Source: Nocardioides sp. cx-173 (lineage in GTDB: Bacteria; Actinomycetota; Actinomycetes; Propionibacteriales; Nocardioidaceae). Taken from it: a stretch of DNA of 64,000 nt. How positions within the stretch are numbered: position 1 is the first letter of the stretch; each line of letters opens with the position of its first letter. The stretch covers positions 3,784,501 to 3,848,500 of the forward strand of contig NZ_CP088262.1 of NCBI RefSeq assembly GCF_021117365.1. Direction: 5' to 3'. Position numbers and translations under genes: made by a program. Positions 7,604 to 17,420 of the stretch are shown here, piece by piece. Below the pieces are notes generated by a model that worked only from the letters and a program-made list of their open reading frames with translations, made no database searches and was not told the origin of the DNA.

Positions 7604-8772
7604 GGTCGCAGCCCACCAGTCCGGAGCAGGTCGTTCGTCGCCCCAGACGGCTCGGCACTCGCCCGACCCGGCAGGTCGCTCAGGAGGTCGGCGACCAGGC
7701 CGGCCACGAGCGCGGTCCGTCCGGCGATGGGCTCCACCAGGACGTGCTCGTGGTCGGCGTGGGCGCCGCCGCCCACGGCGCCGAGGCCGTCGAGGGTGGG
7801 GGTGCCGACACCGGCGGTGAAGTTGCCGTCGGAGGCGCCACCGACCGCGACGGAGGTGAGCTCGGGCAGCCCCAGTTCGGCCGCCAGGCGACGGGCCCGC
7901 GCGAAGAGCGCGGCCGACAGCGGCTCCTCCAGGGGCGGCCGGTTGGGACCGCCGAGCACCTCGACCACGGCCCCTTCGAGGACCGGCCGCAGCGAGCGCA
8001 TCGCGGCGTCGACGCGGTCCTGCTCGGCGATCGTGCGGACCCGGGCGTCGACGGAGAATGACGCCGCCGCAGGGACCGTGTTGGTCGTGGTGCCGGAGCG
8101 CGCGGCGGTGGGGGTCACCGTCGTGCCCAGGTCCGGGTCGCCGAGCGCGGCGACGACCAGCGCCTGGTGGGCCAGCTCGAGGGTGGCGTTGACGCCCCGC
8201 TCGGGCTCGAGCCCGGCGTGGGCCGCGCGGCCGGTGACCCGCACGTCGTACAGCGAGACGCCCTTGCGGGCGGTCTTCAGGGCGCCGCCGTCGGCCGACG
8301 CCTCGAGCACCAGCGCGGCCGCGGCCTCGCGCGCCTCGTCCTCCACCAGCCCGCGCGAGCTGGGCGAGCCGAGCTCCTCGTCGCCCGTGACCAGCAGGGT
8401 GACGCCGTCCACGTCGTCGAGTGAGGCCAGCGCGTGGAAGGCCATCACCACGCCCGTGAGCATGTCGAAGCAGCCGGGGCCACGCAGCACGCCGTCCTCG
8501 ACGGCGAACGGCCGCGACGCGAGCGTCCCCAGCGGCCACACGGTGTCGTGGTGGCCCACGAGCAGCACCCGGCGCGGACCGGAGCCGAGGCGCCAGCGCA
8601 GGTGCGTGACGCCGTCGAGCACCACCCGCTCCGGCGGTACGCCGAGGCGCGCGGCGCCCACGCGGGCGACCACGTCCGCGGACCGGGCGACGGCAGCGTG
8701 GTCGGAGGAGGGCGACTCGCACTCGACGAGCTCACGCAGGTCGGCGAGGAACGGATCCAGGAAGGCGTCCAC
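7600..8772 (-). CDS. M20-family metallohydrolase, probable N-acyl-L-amino acid deacylase
   Basis: 390 residues from a GTG at 8772 whose G is the last base of the upstream TAG. It is an M20/ArgE-DapE-CPG2 type di-zinc enzyme: metal His in LLVGHHDTVWPLG, a bridging Asp in PGCFDMLTG, the catalytic pair in TGDEELGSPSSRG, the dimerisation domain around GRAAHAGLEPERGVNA, and the last His in GGGAHADHEHV. In this operon it would remove the acyl group from the L-enantiomer made by the racemase. A glutamate carboxypeptidase role is the main alternative. Confidence 0.85.
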   Translation of the reverse strand: MDAFLDPFLADLRELVECESPSSDHAAVARSADVVARVGAARLGVPPERVVLDGVTHLRWRLGSGPRRVLLVGHHDTVWPLGTLASRPFAVEDGVLRGPGCFDMLTGVVMAFHALASLDDVDGVTLLVTGDEELGSPSSRGLVEDEAREAAAALVLEASADGGALKTARKGVSLYDVRVTGRAAHAGLEPERGVNATLELAHQALVVAALGDPDLGTTVTPTAARSGTTTNTVPAAASFSVDARVRTIAEQDRVDAAMRSLRPVLEGAVVEVLGGPNRPPLEEPLSAALFARARRLAAELGLPELTSVAVGGASDGNFTAGVGTPTLDGLGAVGGGAHADHEHVLVEPIAGRTALVAGLVADLLSDLPGRASAEPSGATNDLLRTGGLRP

Positions 8773-11700
8773 TAGTCCACCCGCGGCGTCGCGCGGACGC
8801 CGTGATGCAGGTAGCGCTCCCCGGTCGGCAGCTCGTAGAACGTCACCGGCGCCCAGGTCTCCACACCCTCCGGGCGGAGCGCGAACAGCCCGGGCCCGGC
8901 CGGCACGAGCGGGTGCTCCTCCACCGGGTCCGGCAGCATCTCCGCGATCGTGCCGCTGATCGTGGTCCGCAGGCGCGGCCCGTCGTCGGCGACGAAGACC
9001 TCCATCAGGACCGAGTGCCGCCGGTAGGTGCCGACGTACGGCGCGATGTCGACCTCGGCGTCGGCCGGGGGCACGAACGGCTCGGCCATCTCGACGCCCG
9101 CGAGCTCGGCGAACAGCTCGCGGAAGAGGTCCTGGTAGAGGTCGCGGGCGTTGCCGCCGTTGGTGAGCAGCGTGACCGCGAGGCCCTGCTCGGGCAGGAT
9201 CCGCAGGAACGCGCCCTGCCCGATGGTGTTGCCGTCGTGGCCGATCAGGCGGTCCTCGCCCCAGCCGAAGCGGATCCAGCCCAGGCCCCAGGAGTCGCCG
9301 AGCACGAGCCGGTCGGGCAGGTCGACCTCGTGCGCGGCCATCGCGGCCGCGCTCTCCTCGCTGAGCAGCCGGGTGCCGTCGGCGGCCACCCCGCCCTCGA
9401 GGTGCAGGCGCGCGAACGCCAACACGTCGGCCGCCGTGGCCGTGATCAGCCCGGCCGGGCCCAGCGAGCGCGGCAGCTGCCACACCGGGGCCACCATCGG
9501 CTCGCCCTCGTGCTCGAGGTGCCCCGTGGCCGCGCCGTGCAGCAGCGCCTCCTCGGGCAGGGTGATGGTCCTGGTCAGCCCGAGCGGCGTGAAGAGCCGC
9601 TCGCGCATGGCCTGGTCCCAGGTGGAGCCGGTGACCTTCTCGATGAGCCGGCCCACGAGCGAGTAGCCGGAGTTGCAGTAGGACCAGGTGGCGCCGAGCG
9701 GGTGGTTCTGGCCGGCGTCGGCGAGCAGTCCGACGTACTTCTCGAGGCAGTCGTCGCCGCGGCCGGTGTCGGTGAAGACGTCCCCGTCGATGCCGCTGGT
9801 GTGGTTGAGCAGGTGGCGCAGGGTGACGGTCTTGGTCACGTCGGGGTCCGTGAGGCGCAGCTCCGGCAGCACCTCGACGATCGGGGCGTCCAGCTCCAGC
9901 AGCCCCTCGTCGACCAGCTGCATGGCGACCGTGGCGGTCCAGACCTTGGAGATCGAGCCGATCTGGAACAGCGAGTCGTCGGTCGTCGGGACCTGCGTCT
10001 CCACGTTGAGCACGCCGTACGACGCGGTCACCAGCTCGTCATGGGTCTGCGGCGAGAGCCGCAGGATCCCGAGCTGGGCGCCGGGCACGTGGTGGCGTTC
10101 GGCGAGCTCGCCCAGGCGCCGCTCCCACTGCGCGAGGTCGATCGCGGGACGGCCCGCGGCGAGGGTGTGCTGCTCGAGCCAGCCGACCACGCGGTGGGCG
10201 TAGTCGAGCCGGTGCGTCGGCGGCCCGGTCAAGATGAACTCGTGGGACTGCTCGGGGTAGATGACCAGCTGGGTGGGGACGCCGAGCTGACGCAGCGAGG
10301 TGTGCCACTGCTGGGCCTGGCCGAGGTCGCAGCGCAGGTCGCCGCCGCCGTGCAGGATCAGGGTCGGGGTGCGGACGTCGGCGACGCGCGTGATCGGCGA
10401 CATCGCGGCGTACCGCTCCGGCTCCTGCCACGGGGTGCCGCCCAGCTCGACGCTGCCCAGCAGGGCGCCGTCGTCGCAGGTGCCGTACATGCTCACCAGG
10501 TCGCTGACCACCCCGCCGGCGACGGCCGCGGCGAAGCGGTCGTCGTGCGCGGTGAGGTAGCAGGTCATGAAGCCGCCGTAGCTGTAGCCGGTCACGGTGA
10601 GGCGCTCGGGATCGGCGAGGCCCTCCGCGACCAGCGTGTCGACCGGCTCCAGGACGTCCTGGGCGTCGGCGACGCCCCACGCCCCGTTGACGGCGTCGTA
10701 GAACGACTCGCCGTAGCCGTCGCTTCCGCGGGGGTTGACCAGCAGCACGGTCCAGCCGCTGGCGACGAGCTCCTGGTGGTAGGCGTGGATCTCGTCGGCC
10801 GCGCCGTTCCACGCGTTGTGCGGTCCGCCGTGCACGTCGACCAGCAGGGGCCCCGGGCCGCTCAGCGCCGGGTCGCGCACGACCCAGCCCTGCACCTCGG
10901 TGCCGTCGGAGATGCCGAACGTGCGCGGGACCCGCTCGAACAGCTCGATGTCCGCGAGCGAGGCGCCGTGGTCGGTGAGCACCCGCTCCGCGCCCGAGGC
11001 CAGATCCACCAGCACGATCTCGCCGAACGACGTGGGAGTGGCCAGCGCCACGACCGCGGTGCCGCCGGCGACCGAGAGCCCGGAGACGACGCGTCCCTCT
11101 CCGGCGAGGACCGGACGGGCCTCGTGGCCGTCGACGACGTACAGGTGGGTGCAGCCGCGGTCTCGCAGGCAGAACAGCACCCCGCCGGGGGTCTCCACCG
11201 GGCGCGCGCCCGGGTACGCCGTCGCGCCGGGCATGACGTTGCGGTCCAGGTGTCCGGTCAGGTCGACCGGGTCGCCCCCGTCCACCGGGACGCGGAACAG
11301 CCGGGCGTGGCCCCGCGGGTCGCCGGGCCAGCCGATGACCAGCAGGTCGCCGTCGGGGGTGAAGCACGCGGTCGCGGCGACGCCGCCGGAGAACGCCACG
11401 ACGCGGGGGCGCGCGCGGGCGTCGTCCACGTCGAGGAGGTGCACCCCCGTGCGGAAGGTGAGGTCGGCGTCCGCCCCGATCGAGCGGGTGAAGGCGAGGG
11501 TGCGGCCGTCGGCCGCCCACGCGGGCTCGCCGGCGTGGTGCGGCCCGTCGGTGACCCGGCGGCACTCGCCGCTCGCGAGGTCGAGCACGTGCAGCTGGCT
11601 GCGGACTGCGCCGTGGATGCCGGCACCGTCGGCCTGGTAGTCGAGGCGCTCGGAGACGATCGGGCCATTGCCGCGCGGGCTCGGCTCCACCGCCGCGGAG

Positions 11701-12080
11701 AAGGCGATCCGCAGTCCGTCCGGGCTCCACACCGGCGCCCCGGCGCCCAGCGGCAGGTCGGTGACCTGCTCGGGGTCGCCGCCGTCGGCCGGCAGCAGCC
11801 AGATCTGGCCGGGGCCGTCCTGGGCACGCAGGAACGCCAGGCGCGAGCCGTCGGGCGACCAGCGCGGGACGCTGTCGGCCGGGCCGCCGGTGAGCCCGCG
11901 GGGCCCCGGCGCTCCCGCACCGTCCGCCGTACCCACGATCCAGAGGCGGTCGACGTGGCGGTCCGCCTCGGTGTCGAGGGTGCGCACGACGTAGGCCACG
12001 CGGGTCCCGTCGGGCGAGATCGCCGGCTGGGAGGGGACCGCGAGGGCGGTCAGGTCGTCGATGCGCATCCGTCGGGTCAC
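8772..12080 (-). CDS. S9 prolyl-oligopeptidase-type peptidase fused to class C beta-lactamase-type domain
   Basis: 1102 residues from a GTG that overlaps the upstream stop (GTGA). Residues 1 to ~380 are TolB/DPP-like propeller repeats (QPAISPDGTRVAYV, PRWSPDGSRLAFL). Residues ~400-640 form an alpha/beta hydrolase with the serine in TGYSYGGFMT near 500, an aspartate near DLRCDLGQAQ and a histidine in EQSHEF. From ~650 a second catalytic domain of the serine beta-lactamase/D-aminopeptidase fold follows, with SISK near 710, YCN and GHDGN. It is cytoplasmic by lack of a signal peptide. It likely cleaves imported peptides, the second domain favouring D-residues; substrate is inferred. Confidence 0.85.
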   Translation of the reverse strand: MTRRMRIDDLTALAVPSQPAISPDGTRVAYVVRTLDTEADRHVDRLWIVGTADGAGAPGPRGLTGGPADSVPRWSPDGSRLAFLRAQDGPGQIWLLPADGGDPEQVTDLPLGAGAPVWSPDGLRIAFSAAVEPSPRGNGPIVSERLDYQADGAGIHGAVRSQLHVLDLASGECRRVTDGPHHAGEPAWAADGRTLAFTRSIGADADLTFRTGVHLLDVDDARARPRVVAFSGGVAATACFTPDGDLLVIGWPGDPRGHARLFRVPVDGGDPVDLTGHLDRNVMPGATAYPGARPVETPGGVLFCLRDRGCTHLYVVDGHEARPVLAGEGRVVSGLSVAGGTAVVALATPTSFGEIVLVDLASGAERVLTDHGASLADIELFERVPRTFGISDGTEVQGWVVRDPALSGPGPLLVDVHGGPHNAWNGAADEIHAYHQELVASGWTVLLVNPRGSDGYGESFYDAVNGAWGVADAQDVLEPVDTLVAEGLADPERLTVTGYSYGGFMTCYLTAHDDRFAAAVAGGVVSDLVSMYGTCDDGALLGSVELGGTPWQEPERYAAMSPITRVADVRTPTLILHGGGDLRCDLGQAQQWHTSLRQLGVPTQLVIYPEQSHEFILTGPPTHRLDYAHRVVGWLEQHTLAAGRPAIDLAQWERRLGELAERHHVPGAQLGILRLSPQTHDELVTASYGVLNVETQVPTTDDSLFQIGSISKVWTATVAMQLVDEGLLELDAPIVEVLPELRLTDPDVTKTVTLRHLLNHTSGIDGDVFTDTGRGDDCLEKYVGLLADAGQNHPLGATWSYCNSGYSLVGRLIEKVTGSTWDQAMRERLFTPLGLTRTITLPEEALLHGAATGHLEHEGEPMVAPVWQLPRSLGPAGLITATAADVLAFARLHLEGGVAADGTRLLSEESAAAMAAHEVDLPDRLVLGDSWGLGWIRFGWGEDRLIGHDGNTIGQGAFLRILPEQGLAVTLLTNGGNARDLYQDLFRELFAELAGVEMAEPFVPPADAEVDIAPYVGTYRRHSVLMEVFVADDGPRLRTTISGTIAEMLPDPVEEHPLVPAGPGLFALRPEGVETWAPVTFYELPTGERYLHHGVRATPRVD

Positions 12081-12886
12081 GAGGTGCTCCTTGTCGGGGT
12101 GGCCCGGGGGCCGGGGGGTGTGCCGGGGGAGGCTGCCGCGCGGGAGCCGGGGACCGCGGCGAGAAGCTCGCGGGTGTAGTCGTGCTGGGGCGCCACGAGG
12201 ACCTCGGCGACGGGGCCCTGCTCGACGATCCGGCCCTGGTACATCACGGCCACGTGGCTCGCGACGTAGCGCACGACCGCCAGGTTGTGGGAGATGAACA
12301 GCATCGAGAGCCCGAGCTCGCGCTGGAGCTCGCGCACCAGGTTGAGCACGGCGCCCTGGATCGACACGTCCAGCGCCGAGGTGATCTCGTCGGCGATCAC
12401 GACCTGAGGCTGCCCGGCCAGGGCACGGGCGAGGGCGACGCGCTGGCGCTGCCCCCCAGACAGCGCCGACGGCAGCACCCGCGACCGGGCGGGGTCGAGG
12501 TGGACGAGCTCGAGCAGGCGCTCGACCTCGACCGCCCGCTCGGCGCGCGACATGCCGGGCGGGATCGCCTCGGCGATGCTCTCGCCGATCGACATCCGCG
12601 GGTCGAGTGAGGAGTAGGGGTCCTGGAAGACCATCTGCAGCGGGCGCCGGCGACCGCGCTGGGGCACCGGCTCGCCGCCCAGCAGGATCCGGCCGCCGGA
12701 GAGCGGGGCCAGTCCGACCGCGGCGCGGGCGAGGGTCGACTTGCCGCAGCCAGACTCCCCCACCAGACCGACGACGGCGCCGGCCGGCACGGTCAGGCTG
12801 ACGCCGTCGACGGCGGTGAAGGACCGGCCGGCGCCCTCGTAGCAGACCGTCACGTCCTCGAAGCGCAGATCGCTGGTGGCGCTCAT
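12077..12886 (-). CDS. Dipeptide/oligopeptide ABC importer ATPase (DppF/OppF type)
   Basis: 269 residues. Walker A GESGCGKST near residue 45, Q-loop FQDPYSSLDPR, signature LSGGQRQR, Walker B VVIADEITSALD and a switch His in ISHNL are all intact. The final residues are low-complexity Pro/Thr/Arg. The ATG at 12886 is chosen because it overlaps the stop of the permease-ATPase gene (ATGA); a longer frame upstream is antisense-like. It energises import with the second ATPase half encoded upstream. Confidence 0.9.
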   Translation of the reverse strand: MSATSDLRFEDVTVCYEGAGRSFTAVDGVSLTVPAGAVVGLVGESGCGKSTLARAAVGLAPLSGGRILLGGEPVPQRGRRRPLQMVFQDPYSSLDPRMSIGESIAEAIPPGMSRAERAVEVERLLELVHLDPARSRVLPSALSGGQRQRVALARALAGQPQVVIADEITSALDVSIQGAVLNLVRELQRELGLSMLFISHNLAVVRYVASHVAVMYQGRIVEQGPVAEVLVAPQHDYTRELLAAVPGSRAAASPGTPPGPRATPTRSTS

Positions 12887-14820
12887 CGGGGCTCCATCTC
12901 CACGAGCTCGCCGGTGCGCTCGCTCAGCTCGAGGGGCTCGCCCGCGTGCCAGCAGGCGACCAGGCTCCCCCCGCCGACCGGGGCCAGCGGGGGCTCCACC
13001 TCGCGACAGTGGGCGTCGGCGAGCGGGCAGCGGGCGGCGTAGGCACACCCCGGCGGCACATCGGAGGGGTCGACCGGGCGACCGGGCACGACGGCCAGCG
13101 GCCGGTCCAGATCGGTGTCCATGTCGGGGACCGCGGCGACCAGGGCGCGGGTGTACGGGTGCTGGGCGACCGTGGCCAGCCCGGCGGCCGGCAGGTCCTC
13201 GACGATCTTGCCGGCGTACATGACGAGCACCCGGTCGCAGACCTCGCCGACGACGGTCACGTCGTGGCTGATCAGGATGAGCGCGACGTCGTCGGCCTCG
13301 CGGATCGAGGCGAGCAGGTCGAGCACCTGCTGCTGGACGGTCACGTCCAGCGCGGTCGTGGGCTCGTCGGCGACGATCAGCGCCGGGTTGCCCATCACCC
13401 CCATGCCGATCATCGCGCGCTGGCGCATGCCGCCGGAGAACTCGTGCGGGTACTGCCGCGCGCGCTTCTCGGCGTCGGGGATGCGCACGGCGCGCAGGCG
13501 GTCCACCGCACGGGCGAAAGCCTGCTTGCGGTCCATGCCCTGGTGGTGGCGCGCCACCTCGGCGAGCTGGTTGCCCATCCGTCGGGTGGGGTTGAACGAC
13601 GTCATCGGGTCCTGGAACACCATCGCCAGCGACGTGCCGAGCAGGTGCCGGTGGGCCGGAGCGCCGCCGTCACGCAGGTCGGTGCCGAGCAGCTCCAGCC
13701 GGCTGGCCTCGACCCGCCCGGTGTCGTCGATCAGCTGGGAGACGGCGAGCGCGGTGAGCGACTTGCCCGACCCCGACTCCCCCACGACGCCGACGGCCTC
13801 GCCGCGGCGCACGGAGAAGGAGACGCCGCGCACGGCACGGATCGGGCCGGTCGGGCCGGGGAACGTGACCCGCAGGTCGCGCACGTCGAGGACCAGACCG
13901 GGCTCGATGCCGTCGACGGCCTCCTCGGGCTCGCTCTCGCTGAGGCGGTCGACGGAGCCGGCCTCCTCCTCGTCCTCGGCGCGCAGCGGGACCCCCGCGA
14001 CGGTGGACAGGCCGAGGCTCGTGGCGACCGACTCGCCGAACAGGTTGAACGCGAGGCCGGCGAGCAGGACGGCCGCGCCCGGCGCGAGCGCGGCTGCCGG
14101 GTTGACGTAGATGGAGCCGACGCCGTCGAAGAGCAGCCGGCCCCAGTCGTACTTGGGCTGCTGCACGCCGAGGCCGAGGAACGAGAGGCCGGCGAAGGAG
14201 AGCAGGGCCCCCCCGGCGCCGATGGTGGCGTTGACGACGAGGGGCTCGGCGATGTTGGGCAGTACGTGACGCAGCAGGATGCGCACCCGGCCGACGCCGG
14301 CGACCTGTGCCGCGGCGACGTAGTCGCGGGAGGCGACGCTGGCCACGAGGGTCTGCGTGAGGCGCCCCATCGTCGGTGCGCCGGCGAAGCCGATGGCGAG
14401 CACCGCACCGGTGGCGCCGACACCGAACACCACCGCGAAGAACAGCGCCAGCAGGATGCCCGGGAAGGCGACGGCGATGTTGATGCCGGCGCTGACCAGC
14501 CGACCGGCCCGGCGGCCCAGCAGGAACGAGCCCGCGCCGAGGATCAGGCCGGCGACCACGGCGATCGCCGTCGCCGCGAGCGCGAGCTGGACCGAGAGCC
14601 GCGTCGCCACCAGGGTGCGGAAGAAGATGTCGCGCCCGAGGTTGTCGGTGCCGGCCCAGTGGTCGCCGGAGGGCCCGGCCAGGATGTTGCCGGTGTCCAC
14701 GGCGTTCGCGTCGTCGGTCCACAGGATCGGCGCCACCACGGCCAGCAGCAGCACCCCGAGCGTGAGCACGCTCGCGGCCAGGCCCAGGGGGGTGCGGAGC
14801 ACTCTCAGCCAGCGGCGCAT
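12883..14820 (-). CDS. Fused peptide ABC permease (DppC) and ATPase (DppD)
   Basis: 645 residues combine two usually separate subunits. Residues 1-285 are a DppC-like permease with about six membrane helices, the HWAGTDNLGRDIFFR block and the EAA-type loop AAAQVAGVGRVRILLRHVLP. After an acidic linker (AEDEEEAGSVDRLSESEPEE) an ATPase starts at ~310, with GESGSGKS near 345, FSGGMRQRAMIG, VADEPTTALD and the cysteine cluster typical of OppD/F C-termini (CAYAARCPLADAHCREVEPP). Such fusions are known in Actinobacteria. It starts two bases after the dppB-like stop. Confidence 0.92.
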   Translation of the reverse strand: MRRWLRVLRTPLGLAASVLTLGVLLLAVVAPILWTDDANAVDTGNILAGPSGDHWAGTDNLGRDIFFRTLVATRLSVQLALAATAIAVVAGLILGAGSFLLGRRAGRLVSAGINIAVAFPGILLALFFAVVFGVGATGAVLAIGFAGAPTMGRLTQTLVASVASRDYVAAAQVAGVGRVRILLRHVLPNIAEPLVVNATIGAGGALLSFAGLSFLGLGVQQPKYDWGRLLFDGVGSIYVNPAAALAPGAAVLLAGLAFNLFGESVATSLGLSTVAGVPLRAEDEEEAGSVDRLSESEPEEAVDGIEPGLVLDVRDLRVTFPGPTGPIRAVRGVSFSVRRGEAVGVVGESGSGKSLTALAVSQLIDDTGRVEASRLELLGTDLRDGGAPAHRHLLGTSLAMVFQDPMTSFNPTRRMGNQLAEVARHHQGMDRKQAFARAVDRLRAVRIPDAEKRARQYPHEFSGGMRQRAMIGMGVMGNPALIVADEPTTALDVTVQQQVLDLLASIREADDVALILISHDVTVVGEVCDRVLVMYAGKIVEDLPAAGLATVAQHPYTRALVAAVPDMDTDLDRPLAVVPGRPVDPSDVPPGCAYAARCPLADAHCREVEPPLAPVGGGSLVACWHAGEPLELSERTGELVEMEPR

Positions 14821-14822
14821 GG

Positions 14823-15821
14823 TCAGTCCTCCCGGATCGTCGAACGGGGGTCGAGCAGCGCCAGCGCCACGTCGACCGAGGTGTTCACGAGCAGCACGCC
14901 GACGCCGTACACGATCACGATCGCCTGCACGACCTGGTAGTCCTTGTTGAGGATCGAGGAGACGATGGTGCTGCCCAGCCCGGGCCAGGCGAACACGTTC
15001 TCGACGAGCACCGTGCCGGCGACCATGGCGCTGAGGATCAGCCCGCCCAGGGTGAGCGAGGCGGTCAGCGCGTTGGGCAGGGCGTGACCGAGGTAGACGG
15101 TGCCCGACGGCAGCCGCTTGGCGCGTGCGGTGCGGATGAAGTCGGCCTGGAGCACCGACACCATCTCCACCCGGACGATCCGCGACAGGATCGCGGCCGG
15201 GCCGATGGCGAGCGAGAGCACCGGCAGCACGTAGGCGTCCGGGCTGCCGTTGCCCGCCACCGGGAGCCAGCCGAGGTTGACGCCGAAGACGTAGACCAGG
15301 CCGACGCCGATCAGGAAGTCCGGGATGATGCCGAGGATCACGCTGGTGGTGGTGAACGCGAGCTCGGTGCGCCGACCGTGGCCGCGCCGGGTCAGGACGC
15401 CCATCGCGACGCCCATCGGCACCGCCACGACGATCGCGACCAGGAACGCCAGCAGCGCGAGCTGCAGCGTCGCCGGCAGCCGCTGGGACACGATCTGCGA
15501 CACCGGCAGCTGCGAGACCAGCGAGGTGCCGAGGTCACCGGTGAAGAGGTGCTGGAGGTAGTGCCAGTACTGCACGGGCAGCGGGTCGTCCAGGCCCATC
15601 TCCGCGCGCCTGGCCGCGACCAGGCCGGCCGGCGCCGTCGGTCCCAGGGCCGCTCGCACCGGGTCGCCCGGGATCAGGTGGATCATCAGGAACGACGCGG
15701 TCACCAGGACCCACAGGGACACCAGCAGGCGCCCGAGACGGCGTACCCCGAACCGCACCCACGGGTGGGTGGTCAAGCCCACCCGTGGGGTCGACGGGGC
15801 GAGCGTGGTCGCCTGGGTCAT
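14823..15821 (-). CDS. Peptide ABC importer permease (DppB type)
   Basis: 332 residues with an N-terminal helix (LLVSLWVLVTASFLMIHLIP), the family-typical PGDPVRAALGP that follows it, and five further membrane segments including the cytoplasmic loop DFIRTARAKRLP for ATPase contact. It pairs with the DppC half of the next gene. The start ATG lies four bases after the stop of the binding-protein gene, so the order is binding protein, permease, permease-ATPase, ATPase. Confidence 0.92.
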   Translation of the reverse strand: MTQATTLAPSTPRVGLTTHPWVRFGVRRLGRLLVSLWVLVTASFLMIHLIPGDPVRAALGPTAPAGLVAARRAEMGLDDPLPVQYWHYLQHLFTGDLGTSLVSQLPVSQIVSQRLPATLQLALLAFLVAIVVAVPMGVAMGVLTRRGHGRRTELAFTTTSVILGIIPDFLIGVGLVYVFGVNLGWLPVAGNGSPDAYVLPVLSLAIGPAAILSRIVRVEMVSVLQADFIRTARAKRLPSGTVYLGHALPNALTASLTLGGLILSAMVAGTVLVENVFAWPGLGSTIVSSILNKDYQVVQAIVIVYGVGVLLVNTSVDVALALLDPRSTIRED

Positions 15822-15824
15822 GGG

Positions 15825-17372
15825 CTACTTCGCCAGCATCCGGATGCTCGTGGGCACGAGCTGCCCCGGGTACTCGAACTCGGCGCCGTTGCCGAAGGTC
15901 TTCACCTGGTTGTTGGCGAAGGGCACCAGGTCGGCCGCGGCGACCAGGTTGGACTCGGCCTCGAGCCAGGTGTCGCAGCCCTCGACGCCGTTCATCGCGG
16001 TCGCCTCCTGCACCGCCGCGGTGTAGTCGGGGTTGTCGATCCCGGCGAAGTTCGTGCCGCCCTCGGCCACGCCGGGTCCGGACAGGAACGGCACCAGCTG
16101 GTCGGGGCTGCTCACGTTGAGCGGGACCCACGCGATGTCCCAGTCGCCGGTGCCGAAGATGACGCCCTGGAGGGCCGTCTCGTCCAGTGCCTTGGTCGTG
16201 ACCTTGGCGCCGGCCGCCTCCCACTGCTGGGCGGCGAGCTCGGCCGCCGCGGACACGGCGGTGCCGGCGGCGCTGGAGTAGAGGAAGGTGACCTCCCTGC
16301 CGTCGAGGGCGGCCTTGGCCGCGTCGACGTCCTGGGCGGGCAGGGCCTCGGAGATCGAGTCACCCGGGCACGAGGTGGGCGCCAGGGAGGCCAGGGTCGT
16401 GGCCGGCGTGCCCTCGCCGGCGGTGGCCACCGACGCGAGCTCGTCGAGGTCGAGGGCCGTGGTGAGCGCCATCCGCACCTCGGCGTCGCTGGTCTCGCGG
16501 CCCTCGTTGTGGTTGTACCACTGCTCACCCACCATGGCGGGGGTGCTGTTGGAGAAGAGCTTCGCACCGTCCAGGCGCTTGACGTCCGGCCCCTGGATCG
16601 TGGCCGCGTTGACCTCGCCGGAGAGCAGCAGGTTGGCGGCGGTGCCCTCGTTCTGGACGACCTTCATGATCACGGTGTCCGGCATGCCGGTCTCGTCGGT
16701 GCTCGCACCGTCGGGTCCCCAGGCGTAGCCGTCGCGGATCTGGTAGGTGTAACGGTCGCCCGGGACCGCCTCGGTGAGCTCGTACGGCCCGGTGCCGGCG
16801 GTCTCCGCGGCCAGCGACGGGCGGTCGGCCAGCCCCGACTCGCACACCATCGGCAGGCTGGCGAAGCCGTTGAGGACGAACGGCGCGGGCTGCGCGAGCG
16901 TGACGGTCACGGTGCCCGCGGCGTCGTCGGCCTTGGCGGTGGCGCCCGCCGGCAGGAAGGTGCCGAGGTACGGGCTCTTGCTCTTCGGGTCGCCCACGTA
17001 GGCGATGTTGTCGACGACCGTGGTCGCGGTGAAGTCGCTGCCGTCGGCACAGGTGATGTTGTCGTTCAGGGTGAACGTGACCGTCGTGCCGTCGACCGTC
17101 CACTCGGATGCGAGCTGCGACTCGATCTCGCCGTCCCCGTTGACCGCGACCAGGTTGTCGTAGGCGAGCTGGTTGACGGTGAACAGCTGGGTGCTGGCCG
17201 ACGAGTGCGGGTCGAGCTTGCCGGGGTCGCCGGCGATCGCCATCGTGAACGTGCCGCCGTCGACGACGTCGCCTCCTCCGGACGGCGAGCCGGGGTCGTC
17301 ACCGCCCCCGCCGCAGCCGGCGAGCAGGGCAGTGGTGACGCTCAGGCCGAGAGCAGTGGCGGTCAGCTTCAT
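15825..17372 (-). CDS. Peptide-binding lipoprotein of ABC importer (SBP family 5)
   Basis: 515 residues. The signal peptide ends in the lipobox LLAGC (Cys about 20) followed by a Gly/Ser/Asp-rich linker. The mature part is a family 5 extracellular solute-binding protein, with the TFTMAIAGDPGKLDPH opening and a WTVDGTTVTFTLNDNITCADG block. It is anchored outside the membrane and hands substrate to the permeases. AGAGGA precedes the ATG at good spacing. A 48-nt gap separates it from the upstream hydrolase gene, so it belongs to the same transcript. Confidence 0.9.
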   Translation of the reverse strand: MKLTATALGLSVTTALLAGCGGGGDDPGSPSGGGDVVDGGTFTMAIAGDPGKLDPHSSASTQLFTVNQLAYDNLVAVNGDGEIESQLASEWTVDGTTVTFTLNDNITCADGSDFTATTVVDNIAYVGDPKSKSPYLGTFLPAGATAKADDAAGTVTVTLAQPAPFVLNGFASLPMVCESGLADRPSLAAETAGTGPYELTEAVPGDRYTYQIRDGYAWGPDGASTDETGMPDTVIMKVVQNEGTAANLLLSGEVNAATIQGPDVKRLDGAKLFSNSTPAMVGEQWYNHNEGRETSDAEVRMALTTALDLDELASVATAGEGTPATTLASLAPTSCPGDSISEALPAQDVDAAKAALDGREVTFLYSSAAGTAVSAAAELAAQQWEAAGAKVTTKALDETALQGVIFGTGDWDIAWVPLNVSSPDQLVPFLSGPGVAEGGTNFAGIDNPDYTAAVQEATAMNGVEGCDTWLEAESNLVAAADLVPFANNQVKTFGNGAEFEYPGQLVPTSIRMLAK

Positions 17373-17420
17373 GGGGTTCCTCTGGTGACGTGGTGCGTGG
17401 TTGCGGAGTGGGTGGACGGG

